From the NCBI GenBank assembly GCA_905234235.1, contig CAJOHN010000004.1:1-64000 (forward strand): a stretch of DNA of 64,000 nucleotides, given 5' to 3'. Shown here one piece after another: positions 8,333 through 17,386 of this stretch. The stretch comes from an uncultured Selenomonadaceae bacterium (GTDB lineage: Bacteria; Bacillota; Negativicutes; Selenomonadales; Selenomonadaceae). The number at the start of each line of letters is the position of its first letter. Position 1 is the first letter of the stretch. The notes under the pieces were generated by a model. The model saw nothing but the letters and a program-made list of their open reading frames with translations, was not told the origin of the DNA and ran no database searches. The position numbers were made by a program, and so were the translations under genes.

Positions 8333-9367
8333 GTGGTTATTATCATGAATCCGGAGGCTACCTCAACCAATATCGAGGAAGTCATAAAGGCGATAAAGAG
8401 CGTCGGGCTTGACGCGAAGATAATGGAAGGCGCGCAACAAAAAATTGTCGGCGTCATCGGCGATAAGACTAAGTTGGCGAGCGTTGCGATTGATGCGTTG
8501 CCGGGCGTAGAGAGTTCGGTTGCGATTTCAAAAAGTTATAAACTTGCGAGCCGCGAGTTTCATCCGCAGTCAAGTATTATCGACGTTAGCGGCGTTAAAA
8601 TCGGCGGGGCGGAGCCTGTCGTAATGGCGGGACCTTGCGCAGTCGAGAGCAGAGAACAACTTCTTAAAGCCGCGCAGATTGTTAAGGACGGCGGAGCGCA
8701 ATTTTTACGTGGCGGCGCGTACAAGCCGAGAACTTCGCCGTATTCATTTCAAGGTTTGGAAATTGAGGGCTTAAAATATTTAGCTGAGGCGCGCGAAGTC
8801 ACTGGCTTAAAAATCGTCACGGAAGTCACGACGGTTGAAGGTATCGCGCCCGTCGCGGAGTATGCTGACATGTTGCAAATCGGCGCGAGGAATATGCAGA
8901 ACTTCGGCTTGCTTAAAGAGGTCGGCAAATGCAAACGTCCTGTGCTGTTGAAACGTGGTTTGGCGGCGACGATTGACGAATGGCTGAACGCGGCAGAATA
9001 TATCATGAACGCGGGCAATCCCGATGTTGTTTTATGCGAGCGCGGAATCAGAACTTACGAAACTTACACGCGCAACACGTTAGATTTGTCGGCGGTGGCG
9101 GCAGTCAAACACCTTTCGCACTTGCCGATAATCGTTGATCCGTCGCACGGCACCGGTAAATGGCGCATGGTAAAGCCTATGGCATTGGCGGCACTGGCGG
9201 CGGGAGCTGACGGCTTAATGATGGAAATGCACCCGAATCCTGCGCGGGCACTTTCAGACGGTTCGCAATCTTTGACGCCGGAACATTATCGCAACGTAAT
9301 GGTCGGGATAAAAAAATTGGCGGCGTTTTTACACGCGGAGAATTTAATCGGGCTTGAGGAGGAATAA
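8333..9367 (+). CDS. aroF: 3-deoxy-7-phosphoheptulonate (DAHP) synthase, class I-beta
   Basis: First enzyme of the shikimate pathway: phosphoenolpyruvate + erythrose-4-phosphate give DAHP. 344 aa from a GTG at 8333, which sits 8 nt after AAGGAG; an in-frame GTG at 8324 overlaps that ribosome site and is less likely. Residues about 1-70 form the small N-terminal ferredoxin-like regulatory domain typical of the beta subclass, and the TIM-barrel follows (VMAGPCAVES, LRGGAYKPRTSPYSFQG, DPSHGTGK, LMMEMHPNP). A promoter lies directly upstream. trmB begins 2 bp after its stop. Confidence 0.92.
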   Translation: MVIIMNPEATSTNIEEVIKAIKSVGLDAKIMEGAQQKIVGVIGDKTKLASVAIDALPGVESSVAISKSYKLASREFHPQSSIIDVSGVKIGGAEPVVMAGPCAVESREQLLKAAQIVKDGGAQFLRGGAYKPRTSPYSFQGLEIEGLKYLAEAREVTGLKIVTEVTTVEGIAPVAEYADMLQIGARNMQNFGLLKEVGKCKRPVLLKRGLAATIDEWLNAAEYIMNAGNPDVVLCERGIRTYETYTRNTLDLSAVAAVKHLSHLPIIVDPSHGTGKWRMVKPMALAALAAGADGLMMEMHPNPARALSDGSQSLTPEHYRNVMVGIKKLAAFLHAENLIGLEEE

Positions 9368-9369
9368 TT

Positions 9370-9999
9370 TTGCGGCTGAGGAAAAAACCTCACACGGACG
9401 AGAAACTTCAAAACTTTACGGACTTCGTGACACGCGGCGACGTTCAACCGATAAAAAAAGATTCGACAAAAGAGCTGTACGTTGAGTTGGGCACGGGCAA
9501 GGGCGACTTCATAACGCAGATAGCCGAACGCAACCCGCAAATAAATTTTATCGGCTTGGAAGTGGAGGCGACTTGTGTATTGGCGGCGGCGCGTAAAGTT
9601 CGCGAGAAAAATCTTAGCAACGTCCGCTTGATAATCTTCGACGTGAGCAATATCGCCGAAATTTTTTCTGAGCACGAAGTCGACAGGCTTTACATAAATT
9701 TTTGCGACCCTTGGGGTAAGAAACGTCACGCCAAACGCCGCTTAACCAACATAAAATTTTTGGAGCTATATAAAAAAGTTCTTAAGAGCGGCGGGGAAAT
9801 TTATTTCAAGACGGACAATCGCGAGCTGTTCGATTATTCATTGGAACGATTTGCGGAGGCTGGGCTTGAAGTTCGCGACGTGACGAATGATTTGCACGCC
9901 GACGAGCCGCCCGATAACATTCGCACCGAATACGAGAATAAATTTAGCGCGGCGGGTGTTCCGATTAATTTTTGTATCGCGAGGGTTGCCAATGGATAA
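9370..9999 (+). CDS. trmB: tRNA (guanine-N7)-methyltransferase
   Basis: SAM-dependent enzyme making m7G46 in tRNA. 209 aa starting at TTG with GAGGAGG about 9 nt upstream. Seen: the SAM site ELGTGKGDFI near residue 38 and the family signature INFCDPWGKKRHAKRRL near residue 115 (Cys replaces the usual Pro before DPW). The 3' end overlaps the tsaD start by 8 nt. Cytoplasmic; both neighbours downstream and this gene modify tRNA. Confidence 0.9.
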   Translation: MRLRKKPHTDEKLQNFTDFVTRGDVQPIKKDSTKELYVELGTGKGDFITQIAERNPQINFIGLEVEATCVLAAARKVREKNLSNVRLIIFDVSNIAEIFSEHEVDRLYINFCDPWGKKRHAKRRLTNIKFLELYKKVLKSGGEIYFKTDNRELFDYSLERFAEAGLEVRDVTNDLHADEPPDNIRTEYENKFSAAGVPINFCIARVANG

Positions 10000-10987
10000 A
10001 ATTTTAACGTTGGGAATAGAAACGAGTTGCGACGAGACGGCGGCGGCAGTACTGCGCGGCGGGCGTGAAATTTTATCGAACGTCATATCAACGCAAATCC
10101 CGTTGCATCAAAAATTCGGCGGCGTGGTACCTGAAATTGCGTCGCGAAAACACATTGTCAACATCATGCCGGTAATCGACGAGGCAATAAGTAGGGCAGG
10201 TGTCGACCTGCGCGATATAAATCAAATCGCCGTGACGTTCGGACCGGGCTTGGCGGGCGCGTTATTGGTAGGATTGAGCGCGGCGAAAAGTTTAGCCTTC
10301 GCATTAAAAATCCCGTTGATAGCGGTAAACCATTTGGAAGGGCATATCTTCGCGAATTTTTTAAGCGCGCCGGAATTGGAACCGCCGTTTTTATCGTTGG
10401 TGGTATCGGGCGGACATACTGCGCTGATAAGAATGACGGATTATAATTCCTTTGAACTGCTTGGACAATCGCGGGACGACGCGGCAGGCGAGGCGTTCGA
10501 TAAAATAGCGCGAGTAATGGGCTTGCCGTACCCGGGCGGTCCGGAGATTGATAAGCTTGCAAAACTCGGCGACGCTAACGCGATAAATTTTCCGCACCCG
10601 AAAGTTGACGGCTACGATTTCAGTTTCAGCGGATTAAAATCTGCCGTCCTGAACTTTTTGAACACCGCGCAGATGAAAAGTGAGGCGATTAATTTAGCTG
10701 ATGTTGCGGCGAGTTTTCAAAAGACGGTTGTTGACACGTTGGCGGAGAAAACTTTGGCGGCGGCTGAGGAGTTTAAGCTCAATAAAATTGTCTTGGCGGG
10801 CGGCGTTGCGGCTAATTCGTCGTTGGAGAAAACATTACGTGCGGCTTGCAATCTGCGCGGCTTGGAATTTTATTACCCGACGAAGATTCTCTGTACCGAT
10901 AACGCGGCGATGATAGCTTGTCGCGGCTACTACCAGAAAACTTTTGCCGATTCGACGTTGAACGCGGTGCCGAATCTCGGACTTTAA
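9992..10987 (+). CDS. tsaD: tRNA N6-adenosine threonylcarbamoyltransferase
   Basis: TsaD (YgjD/Kae1) transfers threonylcarbamoyl to A37 of ANN-decoding tRNAs, working with TsaB/TsaE. 331 aa from the ATG at 9992; the frame is open further upstream inside trmB, but the protein start LTLGIETSCDETAAAV is standard. Metal-binding HLEGH is near residue 110 and the actin-like ATPase motifs VSGGHTAL and GGVAANSSL are present. Overlaps trmB by 8 nt, so it is translationally coupled. Confidence 0.94.
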   Translation: MDKILTLGIETSCDETAAAVLRGGREILSNVISTQIPLHQKFGGVVPEIASRKHIVNIMPVIDEAISRAGVDLRDINQIAVTFGPGLAGALLVGLSAAKSLAFALKIPLIAVNHLEGHIFANFLSAPELEPPFLSLVVSGGHTALIRMTDYNSFELLGQSRDDAAGEAFDKIARVMGLPYPGGPEIDKLAKLGDANAINFPHPKVDGYDFSFSGLKSAVLNFLNTAQMKSEAINLADVAASFQKTVVDTLAEKTLAAAEEFKLNKIVLAGGVAANSSLEKTLRAACNLRGLEFYYPTKILCTDNAAMIACRGYYQKTFADSTLNAVPNLGL

Positions 10988-10999
10988 GGAGTGCTTGTC

Positions 11000-12133
11000 A
11001 TGAAAAAATTTTTGTCGCTGTTGATATTAGTTGTCGTCACGGTGACATTTATATCCGCCGCGCACGCAATGGATTATCAGCTGGAACAAGTCGTAGTAGT
11101 CAGCCGTCACAACCTGCGCTATTCGCTCAAGGCGGGAGAGGACAGAGGGCTTTTGACACTGCGCGGAGGCGAAATGGAAACTTTAATGGGGCAATATTTC
11201 GAGGCGCGGCTGAGGGCGCAAGGGCTCTTCCCGAAAAACGCGCAACCTTCCGTCGACGAAGTCCGTTTCTACGCCAATTCTTATCAGCGGACAATCGCCA
11301 CCGCAAAATATTTTTCTGCTGGCGCATTCCCGATAGCGAACATCCCGATTGAATATCATCGCGCGTTGGGGCAAAAGGACAGGGTCTTTCTTCCGCCGAC
11401 CGATCCCGCTCTTACCAAGAAACTCCACGCCGAAACTAATTGGAAAAAATTATTCGACGGCATGAGTAAAGAAATTGCGACCGTCGAACGTCTCAGCGGC
11501 GAAAAGTTCAATCCTGCCGATTACTCGGTGAAAATCCGCGACGAGGTTGTCGAATGGGGACTTCAAGGCTCCGCCAAGCAGATTAACCTTGCCGCCGACG
11601 GTTTGCTTATGGATTATTATGACGGGAAAGTTTCTTACAGCGATGCCGAAATGCGCGACGTGGCGAAAGTTTCTTCCTGCCTGATTAACAGCAACTTTGA
11701 TCGTCCGCTCGGTGCGAAAGCCTTTGCAAGTCCGATGCTCGCCGTAATTGCTGACGAACTCAATACGCCCGGTCGCAAATTCAGTTTTATTTGCGGGCAC
11801 GATTCCAATCTTTCCAACGTGTTGGCGGCTATTGGAGTTGACGATTATACTTTGCCCGGCACTTTTGAATGGCGCGTTCCGATTGCTTCAAAGATTGTTA
11901 TCAAAAAATTTCGCGGTTCCGACGGCAACGAGTACGCCCGCTTGAGTCTTGTTTATCCTTCTGCCGCGCAGATTGTCAATCGTGAAATGCTTACGCTCGA
12001 TAATCCGCCTATGAAGGTTCCGCTGACATTGCACGGGCTTCAGACGGTTGACGCGGACGCTATTTATAAACTCTCGGACGTTTTGCAGAGACTTTCTGAC
12101 GCGCAGATTGTTGACGGCAGACGCGCCGCTTAA
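11000..12133 (+). CDS. Secreted histidine acid phosphatase
   Basis: About 377 aa from the ATG at 11000 (GGAG upstream). Residues 1-24 are a Sec signal peptide (Lys-Lys, a long hydrophobic stretch, then AHA before the mature protein), so it acts outside the cytoplasm. The histidine-phosphatase signature is seen as SRHNLRYSL near residue 37 (a variant of RHGxRxP) and the C-terminal proton-donor motif as CGHDSN near residue 265. It resembles glucose-1-phosphatase/phytase-like enzymes; the substrate cannot be told. It follows tsaD by 12 bp and precedes queF by 12 bp, so probable co-transcription does not reveal its role. Confidence 0.85.
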   Translation: MKKFLSLLILVVVTVTFISAAHAMDYQLEQVVVVSRHNLRYSLKAGEDRGLLTLRGGEMETLMGQYFEARLRAQGLFPKNAQPSVDEVRFYANSYQRTIATAKYFSAGAFPIANIPIEYHRALGQKDRVFLPPTDPALTKKLHAETNWKKLFDGMSKEIATVERLSGEKFNPADYSVKIRDEVVEWGLQGSAKQINLAADGLLMDYYDGKVSYSDAEMRDVAKVSSCLINSNFDRPLGAKAFASPMLAVIADELNTPGRKFSFICGHDSNLSNVLAAIGVDDYTLPGTFEWRVPIASKIVIKKFRGSDGNEYARLSLVYPSAAQIVNREMLTLDNPPMKVPLTLHGLQTVDADAIYKLSDVLQRLSDAQIVDGRRAA

Positions 12134-12145
12134 AGAGGAGATTTT

Positions 12146-12580
12146 ATGGAACTTAAAAGTCTTGGGAAAATTACCGCTTACAAATACGAATACGCGCCTG
12201 AATTTTTGGAGGCGATTGAAAATAAAAATGCCGACCGGAATTATTTTGTGACGTTGACGAGCGACGAATTTACTTGCCTATGCCCGATAACTCACCAGCC
12301 CGACTACGCCACGATTAAAATTAAGTACATTCCCGATAAAAAACTTGTCGAGAGCAAGAGTTTGAAACTTTACTTAACGAGCTTCCGTGCTTGGGGTACC
12401 TTTCACGAGGATGTTGTCAATACGATAGCCGACGATTTGATTAAGTTATTGGAGCCGCGTTATTTGGAAGTCGAGGGATTATTCAATGCACGCGGCGGCA
12501 TTTCAATCGTGCCGTTCGTGAACTATGGTCGCGGGGAGTTTGAAGAATTTGCTAAAAAGATTTTGGTAGAGAGACGATGA
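12146..12580 (+). CDS. queF: NADPH-dependent 7-cyano-7-deazaguanine reductase
   Basis: QueF reduces preQ0 to preQ1 in queuosine synthesis. 144 aa, the short unimodular form. The catalytic cysteine sits in [12 protein letters not shown] near residue 50, the substrate motif is ESKSLKLYL near 70, and FHED follows near 92. Preceded by AGAGGAG. It overlaps the next gene by 4 nt. No queC/D/E is in the window. Confidence 0.92.
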   Translation: MELKSLGKITAYKYEYAPEFLEAIENKNADRNYFVTLTSDEFTCLCPITHQPDYATIKIKYIPDKKLVESKSLKLYLTSFRAWGTFHEDVVNTIADDLIKLLEPRYLEVEGLFNARGGISIVPFVNYGRGEFEEFAKKILVERR

Positions 12581-13407
12581 TTAGACAGAAAAAAATTGCG
12601 CTGATAAATGACGTGACGGGCTTCGGACGTTGCTCGGTGACGGTGGAATTGCCGATAATCTCCGCGTTGAAAATTCAAGTTTGTCCGTTGCCGACGGCTT
12701 TGTTAAGCGTTCACACGGGCTTTAAAAATTATTTTATGGACGATTTCACCGACCGCATGGGAGATTACATTGACAGTTGGCAGAAAAATAATCTGACGTT
12801 TGACGCGATAGCGACGGGATTTTTAGGTTCCGCCGCGCAGATTGAGATTGTTCGTCGATTCATAAAAAATTTCCCCGCCGTCGTGATTATCGACCCTGTC
12901 ATGGGAGATCACGGGAAGATTTACGCGTCGTATACAAAAGAAATGTGCCGTCGAATGCGCGAGCTGTTGGAATTTGCAGATTTAGTGACGCCGAATTTAA
13001 CGGAGGCTTGCGAACTTTTAGGCGTGGCATATCCAACGGGCGGCGTCGTTAGTGATTCGGAATTGGCTACGATGGCGGCGAATATTGCGGCGAAAACTCG
13101 TGGCGGGCGCGTGATTATAACGGGCGTGACTCTTGACATTGACGACGGCTCCAACATCTCCAATTTTATTTTCGACAAGGGGCAGATTAACATTGTGCCT
13201 TCGCGCAGATTGGGCGGCGACAGGTCTGGTACGGGCGACGCGTTTTTTGCGGTAGTGGCGGCGTCTTGGCTCAATGGCGAAAGTTTAATCGACGCGACAG
13301 GCAAGGCGGCTGAATTCGTAACCAAATGCATTGCTCACGCCGATAAATTGAATCTGGCTTGGAATTGGGGATTGCCGTTTGAAGAATTTTTAACGGAATT
13401 ACATTGA
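12577..13407 (+). CDS. pdxK: Pyridoxal/pyridoxamine kinase
   Basis: 276-aa ribokinase-fold kinase of the pyridoxal kinase (PdxK/PdxY) group, phosphorylating pyridoxal or pyridoxamine to the 5'-phosphate in B6 salvage. Seen: [12 protein letters not shown] at the N-terminus, [12 protein letters not shown] near residue 40, DPVMGDHGK near 107, and the anion-hole/catalytic segment [13 protein letters not shown] near 215. Overlaps queF by 4 nt. Choosing among pdxK, pdxY and thiD-like forms is a judgement, but the N-terminus fits pyridoxal kinase best. Confidence 0.85.
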   Translation: MIRQKKIALINDVTGFGRCSVTVELPIISALKIQVCPLPTALLSVHTGFKNYFMDDFTDRMGDYIDSWQKNNLTFDAIATGFLGSAAQIEIVRRFIKNFPAVVIIDPVMGDHGKIYASYTKEMCRRMRELLEFADLVTPNLTEACELLGVAYPTGGVVSDSELATMAANIAAKTRGGRVIITGVTLDIDDGSNISNFIFDKGQINIVPSRRLGGDRSGTGDAFFAVVAASWLNGESLIDATGKAAEFVTKCIAHADKLNLAWNWGLPFEEFLTELH

Positions 13408-13416
13408 GGAGGAACT

Positions 13417-14061
13417 ATGATAAGATTTTTTATGCCGCTGATGATATTGGCGGTAATTTTTTTGGCGGGTTGCGGACAAGAAGATACTCCTGAAGCCGCG
13501 CTCAACGAGATTAAAATTGCGCTTGCCGAGAGGGATTCTATAAAGCTTGCCGCCCGCGCAGATTTGGACGAATTTTTTTCTGCGACTTATGACGCGACGA
13601 CGATTGAACTCGCCAAACGTTACGACGATTATAAAGCCAAGTATCCCGACGACCCGTACTTTCAGCACAGCGCGGAGTTTTTAACGGCTTACAACGCGGA
13701 GCATAAGGATTTGCATTTGAACTTTCTGCGCGGCGTGAGTGATTCATTTTTCGCCAAAATGCCCGCGCCCGACGTTCCCGAAGATAATCCGACGGCTTAC
13801 GTTGCCAATGAATTTGAAAAGATTCGCGCCGCGACCAACGCCACGATTAAAGAAGTCGTCGTAAACGAAAATTCTGCGACGATATTTTTAGAACTGGCGG
13901 GCGATAATTCTCTGCGCGGGAAATTTATCGGGCATTTGACATTTGAATTGGGTTTCAGTCGCGACGATAAAAATCAATGGCACTTCGACGAAATAAAAAA
14001 TCTCGACGAATTGACGCCCGCATTAGTCGACAAGGCGGAATTGGTTTGGATAAATTTATAA
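13417..14061 (+). CDS. Predicted lipoprotein, unknown function
   Basis: 214 aa with a lipoprotein signal peptide: hydrophobic residues 5-16 and the lipobox LAGC with Cys at about residue 19. The mature part is acidic and looks like a globular domain of the NTF2/DUF4878 type (short helices, then strands with VVVNENSATIFLEL), but I cannot assign a family firmly. It is 9 bp after pdxK with GAGGAG before the start, so it may be the last gene of the operon. Confidence 0.75.
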   Translation: MIRFFMPLMILAVIFLAGCGQEDTPEAALNEIKIALAERDSIKLAARADLDEFFSATYDATTIELAKRYDDYKAKYPDDPYFQHSAEFLTAYNAEHKDLHLNFLRGVSDSFFAKMPAPDVPEDNPTAYVANEFEKIRAATNATIKEVVVNENSATIFLELAGDNSLRGKFIGHLTFELGFSRDDKNQWHFDEIKNLDELTPALVDKAELVWINL

Positions 14062-14067
14062 AAAATC

Positions 14068-14098
14068 TTGCGTTGAAGTCGGCTCGACGTGCTATAAT
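14068..14098 (+). promoter_or_regulatory. Promoter of the alcohol dehydrogenase gene
   Basis: A perfect -10 TATAAT (14093-14098). The -35 is weak: TTGCGT (14068-14073) with a 19-bp spacer is the best match. The start codon is about 30 bp downstream, after GGAGAG. Confidence 0.6.
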
Positions 14099-14126
14099 CG
14101 TAAAAAATTTTAGGAGAGTGGTTTGA

Positions 14127-15296
14127 ATGGCGTTTACATGGCATATCCCGACGAAGATTTTATTTGGCGCGGGCAAGCTCGGCGAACTTCACAAGGAGGC
14201 TCCGCTCGGCAAGAAGGCTTTGATTGTCATCTCGAACGGGCGTTCCACCAAGACGAACGGCAGCTTGGATAAATTGCAGGAAGAACTGACGGCTTGGGGC
14301 GCGGAGTTTGTCGTCTTCAATAAAATTGGCGCGAATCCGACGGAGCCTGTCGTTCAAGAGGGCGTGGACTTTGGGCGCGAAAATAATTGCGATTTCGTTG
14401 TAGGCTTAGGCGGCGGTTCGGTTTTGGACGCGGCTAAGGCTATTGCTTCGGTTATTCCGCAAAAGGACGGCGGGCGCGTTTGGGATTATATTTTGTTCGG
14501 CACGGGCGGCAAGAAACCGTTGGCGGAGAAAGCGTTGCCTTACATTGCGATAACCACCAGCGCGGGTACGGGTTCAGAAGTCGATGCGGGCGCAGTCATA
14601 ACCAATCCCGCAACTAACGAGAAAACTGCATTTTTCGGGAGCTTCCCTGTTTTGGCGATTGTCGACCCGCTTTATATGCTGACGGTTCCGAAACATTTTA
14701 CGGCGTATCAAGGCTTCGACGCTTTCTTCCACAACGCAGAGGGATATATTTCCAACGCGTGCAACGAGGCTTCGGCGATGATTGAACTGACGGCGATTGA
14801 AAAACTTGCGAAGTACTTGCCCGTTGCCGTTAATGACGGAAAGAATCTTGAGGCGCGTACGCAAGTTGCTTTTGCCAATACGCTCGGCGGTTTCTCAATG
14901 GATGTTTGCGTTTGCACGGCGGAACATTCCCTTGAACACGCGTTGAGTGCTTATCATCCCGAATTGCCGCACGGCGCAGGTTTGATTATGATTTCCGTTG
15001 CGTACTTCTCGCACTTCGTAGAGAAACACGCTTGCGACGAACGTTTTATCAACATGGCGCGTGCGATGGGCAAAGTCAATGCGGATAAGCCCGAAGATTT
15101 TATCGACGCATTGAAGGAAATGCAGGCGGCTTGCGGTGTCGACAATCTTAAGATGAGCGATTACGGCATCAGCCCCGACGAATTCCCGAAGATGGTTCAG
15201 AATACTCGCGACGCTATGGGATTCCTCCTGCAATTCGACCCCGTTGCCTTAAGCGATGAGGACATGCTGAATATTTACAAAAAATCTTATCGTTAA
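14127..15296 (+). CDS. Iron-containing alcohol dehydrogenase
   Basis: 389-aa group III (iron-dependent) alcohol dehydrogenase, NAD(P)H-linked, cytoplasmic. Seen: the nucleotide-binding GLGGGSVLDAAKAIA near residue 95, the SAGTGSEVD substrate/cofactor loop near 150, and Fe ligands in DAFFHNAEG near 200, the EHSLEHALSA histidines near 265 and PHGAGL near 282. It resembles butanol/propanol dehydrogenases. It has its own promoter and stands alone, with the 6S RNA gene directly after it. Confidence 0.9.
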   Translation: MAFTWHIPTKILFGAGKLGELHKEAPLGKKALIVISNGRSTKTNGSLDKLQEELTAWGAEFVVFNKIGANPTEPVVQEGVDFGRENNCDFVVGLGGGSVLDAAKAIASVIPQKDGGRVWDYILFGTGGKKPLAEKALPYIAITTSAGTGSEVDAGAVITNPATNEKTAFFGSFPVLAIVDPLYMLTVPKHFTAYQGFDAFFHNAEGYISNACNEASAMIELTAIEKLAKYLPVAVNDGKNLEARTQVAFANTLGGFSMDVCVCTAEHSLEHALSAYHPELPHGAGLIMISVAYFSHFVEKHACDERFINMARAMGKVNADKPEDFIDALKEMQAACGVDNLKMSDYGISPDEFPKMVQNTRDAMGFLLQFDPVALSDEDMLNIYKKSYR

Positions 15297-15309
15297 GGCT
15301 TGTCAAGAC

Positions 15310-15338
15310 TTGTAAGAAAAAAATTTTCGTGGTATTAT
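15310..15338 (+). promoter_or_regulatory. Promoter of the 6S-like RNA
   Basis: -35 TTGTAA (15310-15315), a 17-bp spacer and -10 TATTAT (15333-15338). A transcript would start near 15345, just ahead of the structured, non-coding stretch that follows. Confidence 0.6.
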
Positions 15339-15344
15339 TCGCGG

Positions 15345-15536
15345 CGAAGGAGGATAAATCTGGAGTGTTCGAGGAATCAATTAATGTCTAACCTACATAA
15401 ATTTTAGGGAACCTGAATTGAATTCGGAAGATGGAGAATTGTCGCACTGATAAGTAACAGAGACCGAGCTTAGGGAACCCACCTGCGAGTAAGCAGGTTT
15501 AGACATTCGGAGGAGCCGGCATTTTGGAACCCTTTT
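15345..15536 (+). ncRNA. ssrS: Probable 6S RNA
   Basis: A non-coding stretch of about 190 nt with the long-hairpin plan of 6S RNA, which mimics an open promoter and binds sigma-A RNA polymerase. The ends pair: about 15360-15372 (TCTGGAGTGTTCG) with about 15511-15522 (CGGCATTTTGGA), mainly by A-U and G-U pairs. A second helix pairs AATGTCTAACCT near 15384 with AGGTTTAGACATT near 15497. Between them lie unpaired purine-rich segments typical of the central bubble. It has its own promoter and is followed by a strong terminator. No SRP, RNase P or tmRNA signatures are present. Exact ends are estimated. Confidence 0.6.
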
Positions 15537-15541
15537 TCAGG

Positions 15542-15572
15542 AGAGATTGCTGATTAATAATCGGCAGTCTCT
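15542..15572 (+). terminator. Rho-independent terminator after the 6S-like RNA
   Basis: A 13-bp stem (15543-15555 with 15559-15571, two G-U pairs) around a 3-nt loop, followed by TTCTTGCGTTT. It separates the RNA gene from yaaR. Confidence 0.7.
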
Positions 15573-15623
15573 TCTTGCGTTTAGGAAAAAAATTGTATAA
15601 ACTAAGCCGCGAGGTGAAAACAT

Positions 15624-16079
15624 ATGGCAGTAAAAATAAACAGTTCCCCGATGCCTTCGTCGCCATTTGAACTTTTGCGCACGACGAGCGAGCATCCGCA
15701 CGATAAGGAATTATCATTTGAAACGGAGCTTATGGAGCAACAATCGGAAGGCGTCTCTCACGAAGAGATGGAGGCGATGCTCAAAAAGATAGACGAGCAG
15801 GCGGCGCGATTAAGTAAGACGCCCACCTACGAGGAACTTAAGGAGTATCGCACGCTGATAAAAAATTTCGTAGGCGCGGCAGTCAGCAATATGTATGAAG
15901 TGCACACGTCGGCGGGCTGGGATAGAATGGGGCGGCAACGCGTGTACACGACTGTTCGAAAGATTGACCGGAAGCTTGAGGATATGGCGGAACGGATTCG
16001 GTTAGGGCAATCGGAGCAACTCGACGTTATTGCGGCGCACGATGCGATTCGCGGAATGTTGGTTGATTTGTACATGTAA
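15624..16079 (+). CDS. yaaR: YaaR-family protein (DUF327)
   Basis: 151-aa helical cytoplasmic protein of the DUF327/YaaR family, usually encoded next to holB in Firmicutes; the function is not established. The protein is acidic at the N-terminus, with the family-typical IKNFVGAAVSNMYE segment near residue 75 and GWDRMGRQRVYTTVRKIDRKL near 95-115. Start ATG is preceded by GCGAGGTG. Its stop codon overlaps the holB start codon (TAATG). Confidence 0.85.
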   Translation: MAVKINSSPMPSSPFELLRTTSEHPHDKELSFETELMEQQSEGVSHEEMEAMLKKIDEQAARLSKTPTYEELKEYRTLIKNFVGAAVSNMYEVHTSAGWDRMGRQRVYTTVRKIDRKLEDMAERIRLGQSEQLDVIAAHDAIRGMLVDLYM

Positions 16080-17062
16080 TGAACTGGAACGATTTAATCG
16101 GGCACGCGACGACGATTAGCTACATAAAAAAAACTATCGCTGAGGAGAAATTTCCGCACGCTGTGATATTTTCCGGTGTAGAAGGTATCGGCAAACGTTT
16201 AGCGGCTGAAATCTGCGCGGCGGCTTTGCTTTGTGAAAATCCTAATGATGGCTCTCCTTGCGGCGAATGTGGAAGTTGTCACTTAGTGGCGGCGCGAAGT
16301 CATCCAGATTTTTATATTGTCGAGGCTGAGGCGACTAAGACGACTCGGAATATTAAAATCGGGCAGATACGCGATATGCAAACTGAAGCGGCATTGAAAC
16401 CGATAAATTCAGCGCGGCGGGTAGTGCTAATCGACGGGGCGGAACTTATGAACAGAGCGGCGGCGAATTGTTTGCTTAAGACGATTGAAGAGCCGCCGAG
16501 CCAAACGATTTTTATATTGCTAACGGCGAATCGTTCAAGTCTGCTGATGACAATTCGGTCGCGGTGTAGGACTGTGCATTTTGATAAACTTTCGCCCGCG
16601 CAGATTGAGAATGAGCTGATTAATCGCGGCGTAGAGACAATGGAAGCGGCGCGATTATCGGTAATAGCTGACGGCAGTTTTGGACGGGCTTTGGAGCTTA
16701 AAGAATCGGGCGGCGCGGAGTTGCGTGAGGCGGCATTGGATACGGTAGAAAAAATTTTCCGCGCAGAACTTTCTAACGAAGACATTTTCAAAATGGGAGC
16801 GGACGTTGCTGAATGGTCGCGGGAACGATTTGCGGATTTCGTCGTGCACGTACAGAAAATTTTGCGAGACATTTGTTTTGTTGAAGTGTTGGAGCCGTAT
16901 AATCCCGACCTTGCGGCGCGATTGAGCGGAATAAAAATTCCCGAACGAAAAATTTTATCGATGATAGAAACGGGCGCGGAGTTTCATCGACAACTAAAAT
17001 CGAATGCGAACTTGCGTTTGCTGGTTGAAATGTACCTTTTGAGCTTAAGGCGAATACATTAA
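16079..17062 (+). CDS. holB: DNA polymerase III, delta' subunit
   Basis: Clamp-loader subunit, 327 aa. The AAA+ region shows a Walker A-like loop GVEGIGKRLA near residue 35, the zinc-binding cysteines CGECGSCH near 62, and a sensor/SRC arginine-finger motif IRSRCRTVHF near 160. It starts at ATG directly overlapping the yaaR stop. In many Firmicutes a PSP1/RicT gene follows holB; here a bidirectional terminator and then prophage boundary DNA follow instead. Confidence 0.9.
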   Translation: MNWNDLIGHATTISYIKKTIAEEKFPHAVIFSGVEGIGKRLAAEICAAALLCENPNDGSPCGECGSCHLVAARSHPDFYIVEAEATKTTRNIKIGQIRDMQTEAALKPINSARRVVLIDGAELMNRAAANCLLKTIEEPPSQTIFILLTANRSSLLMTIRSRCRTVHFDKLSPAQIENELINRGVETMEAARLSVIADGSFGRALELKESGGAELREAALDTVEKIFRAELSNEDIFKMGADVAEWSRERFADFVVHVQKILRDICFVEVLEPYNPDLAARLSGIKIPERKILSMIETGAEFHRQLKSNANLRLLVEMYLLSLRRIH

Positions 17063-17071
17063 TAAAAAAAG

Positions 17072-17097
17072 AAGCCCCGACTTTTACGTCGAGGCTT
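17072..17097. terminator. Bidirectional terminator between holB and the prophage
   Basis: A stem of 10 positions with one mismatch (17072-17081 with 17088-17097), loop TTTTAC. TTTTAA follows on the plus strand, and on the minus strand the stem is followed by a run of seven T. It should end both holB transcription and transcription leaving the prophage. Confidence 0.75.
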
Positions 17098-17386
17098 TTA
17101 ACTTCGTGTAGGTTTTTATATCACAACAAGACTCGCGGGTTCGGATCGAATCCTGTTATACCGTGTCGCAGAACGAGAACGACTCCAAAATCTGGGGAAG
17201 AATTTCGAGCAAGACTCTCGCCCTGAAGAGTTACGATTTGCTTTTACAGTAAAAACAATCTCTGCGGCTGGGATAACGAACACTTCAACTTCTGCCAGTG
17301 CTCGAAAAACATTGTCCCCAGCCTCCTTTCGGGAAGGAATTATATAATTGGTAGCGGTAAAAGTCAAGAGGGAAGATTAAAAGAGG
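17098..17386. other. Prophage left-flank gap without a convincing gene
   Basis: Apart from the 51-bp boundary repeat I see only a truncated minus-strand reading that begins at the ATG inside the repeat (17312) with MFFEHWQKLK and stops after 22 codons (17244). Another minus-strand frame remains open further but has no recognisable protein features. Probably junction debris from integration. Confidence 0.4.
17283..17333. repeat. 51-bp direct repeat, left copy (putative attL)
   Basis: Identical over 51 bp to 45440-45490. Read on the minus strand it contains AAGGAGG, a spacer, and an ATG followed by ten codons (MFFEHWQKLK). In this copy the reading frame stops soon after the repeat, as expected if host DNA replaces the rest of the gene. 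Confidence 0.8.

Noticed and set aside
9887..9991. Extended N-terminus of tsaD
   Set aside because: The extra residues lie inside trmB and the family start is the Met at 9992.
15345..15536. SRP RNA, RNase P or a riboswitch for the non-coding stretch
   Set aside because: No SRP Alu/GGAAG-type loop, no RNase P core sequence, and a promoter plus terminator isolate it from the next gene; 6S fits better.
17140..17165. tRNA-like TpsiC sequence (GGTTCGGATCGAATCC)
   Set aside because: It resembles a T-arm but there is no matching acceptor stem or anticodon arm nearby, so not a tRNA and not evidence of a tRNA attachment site.
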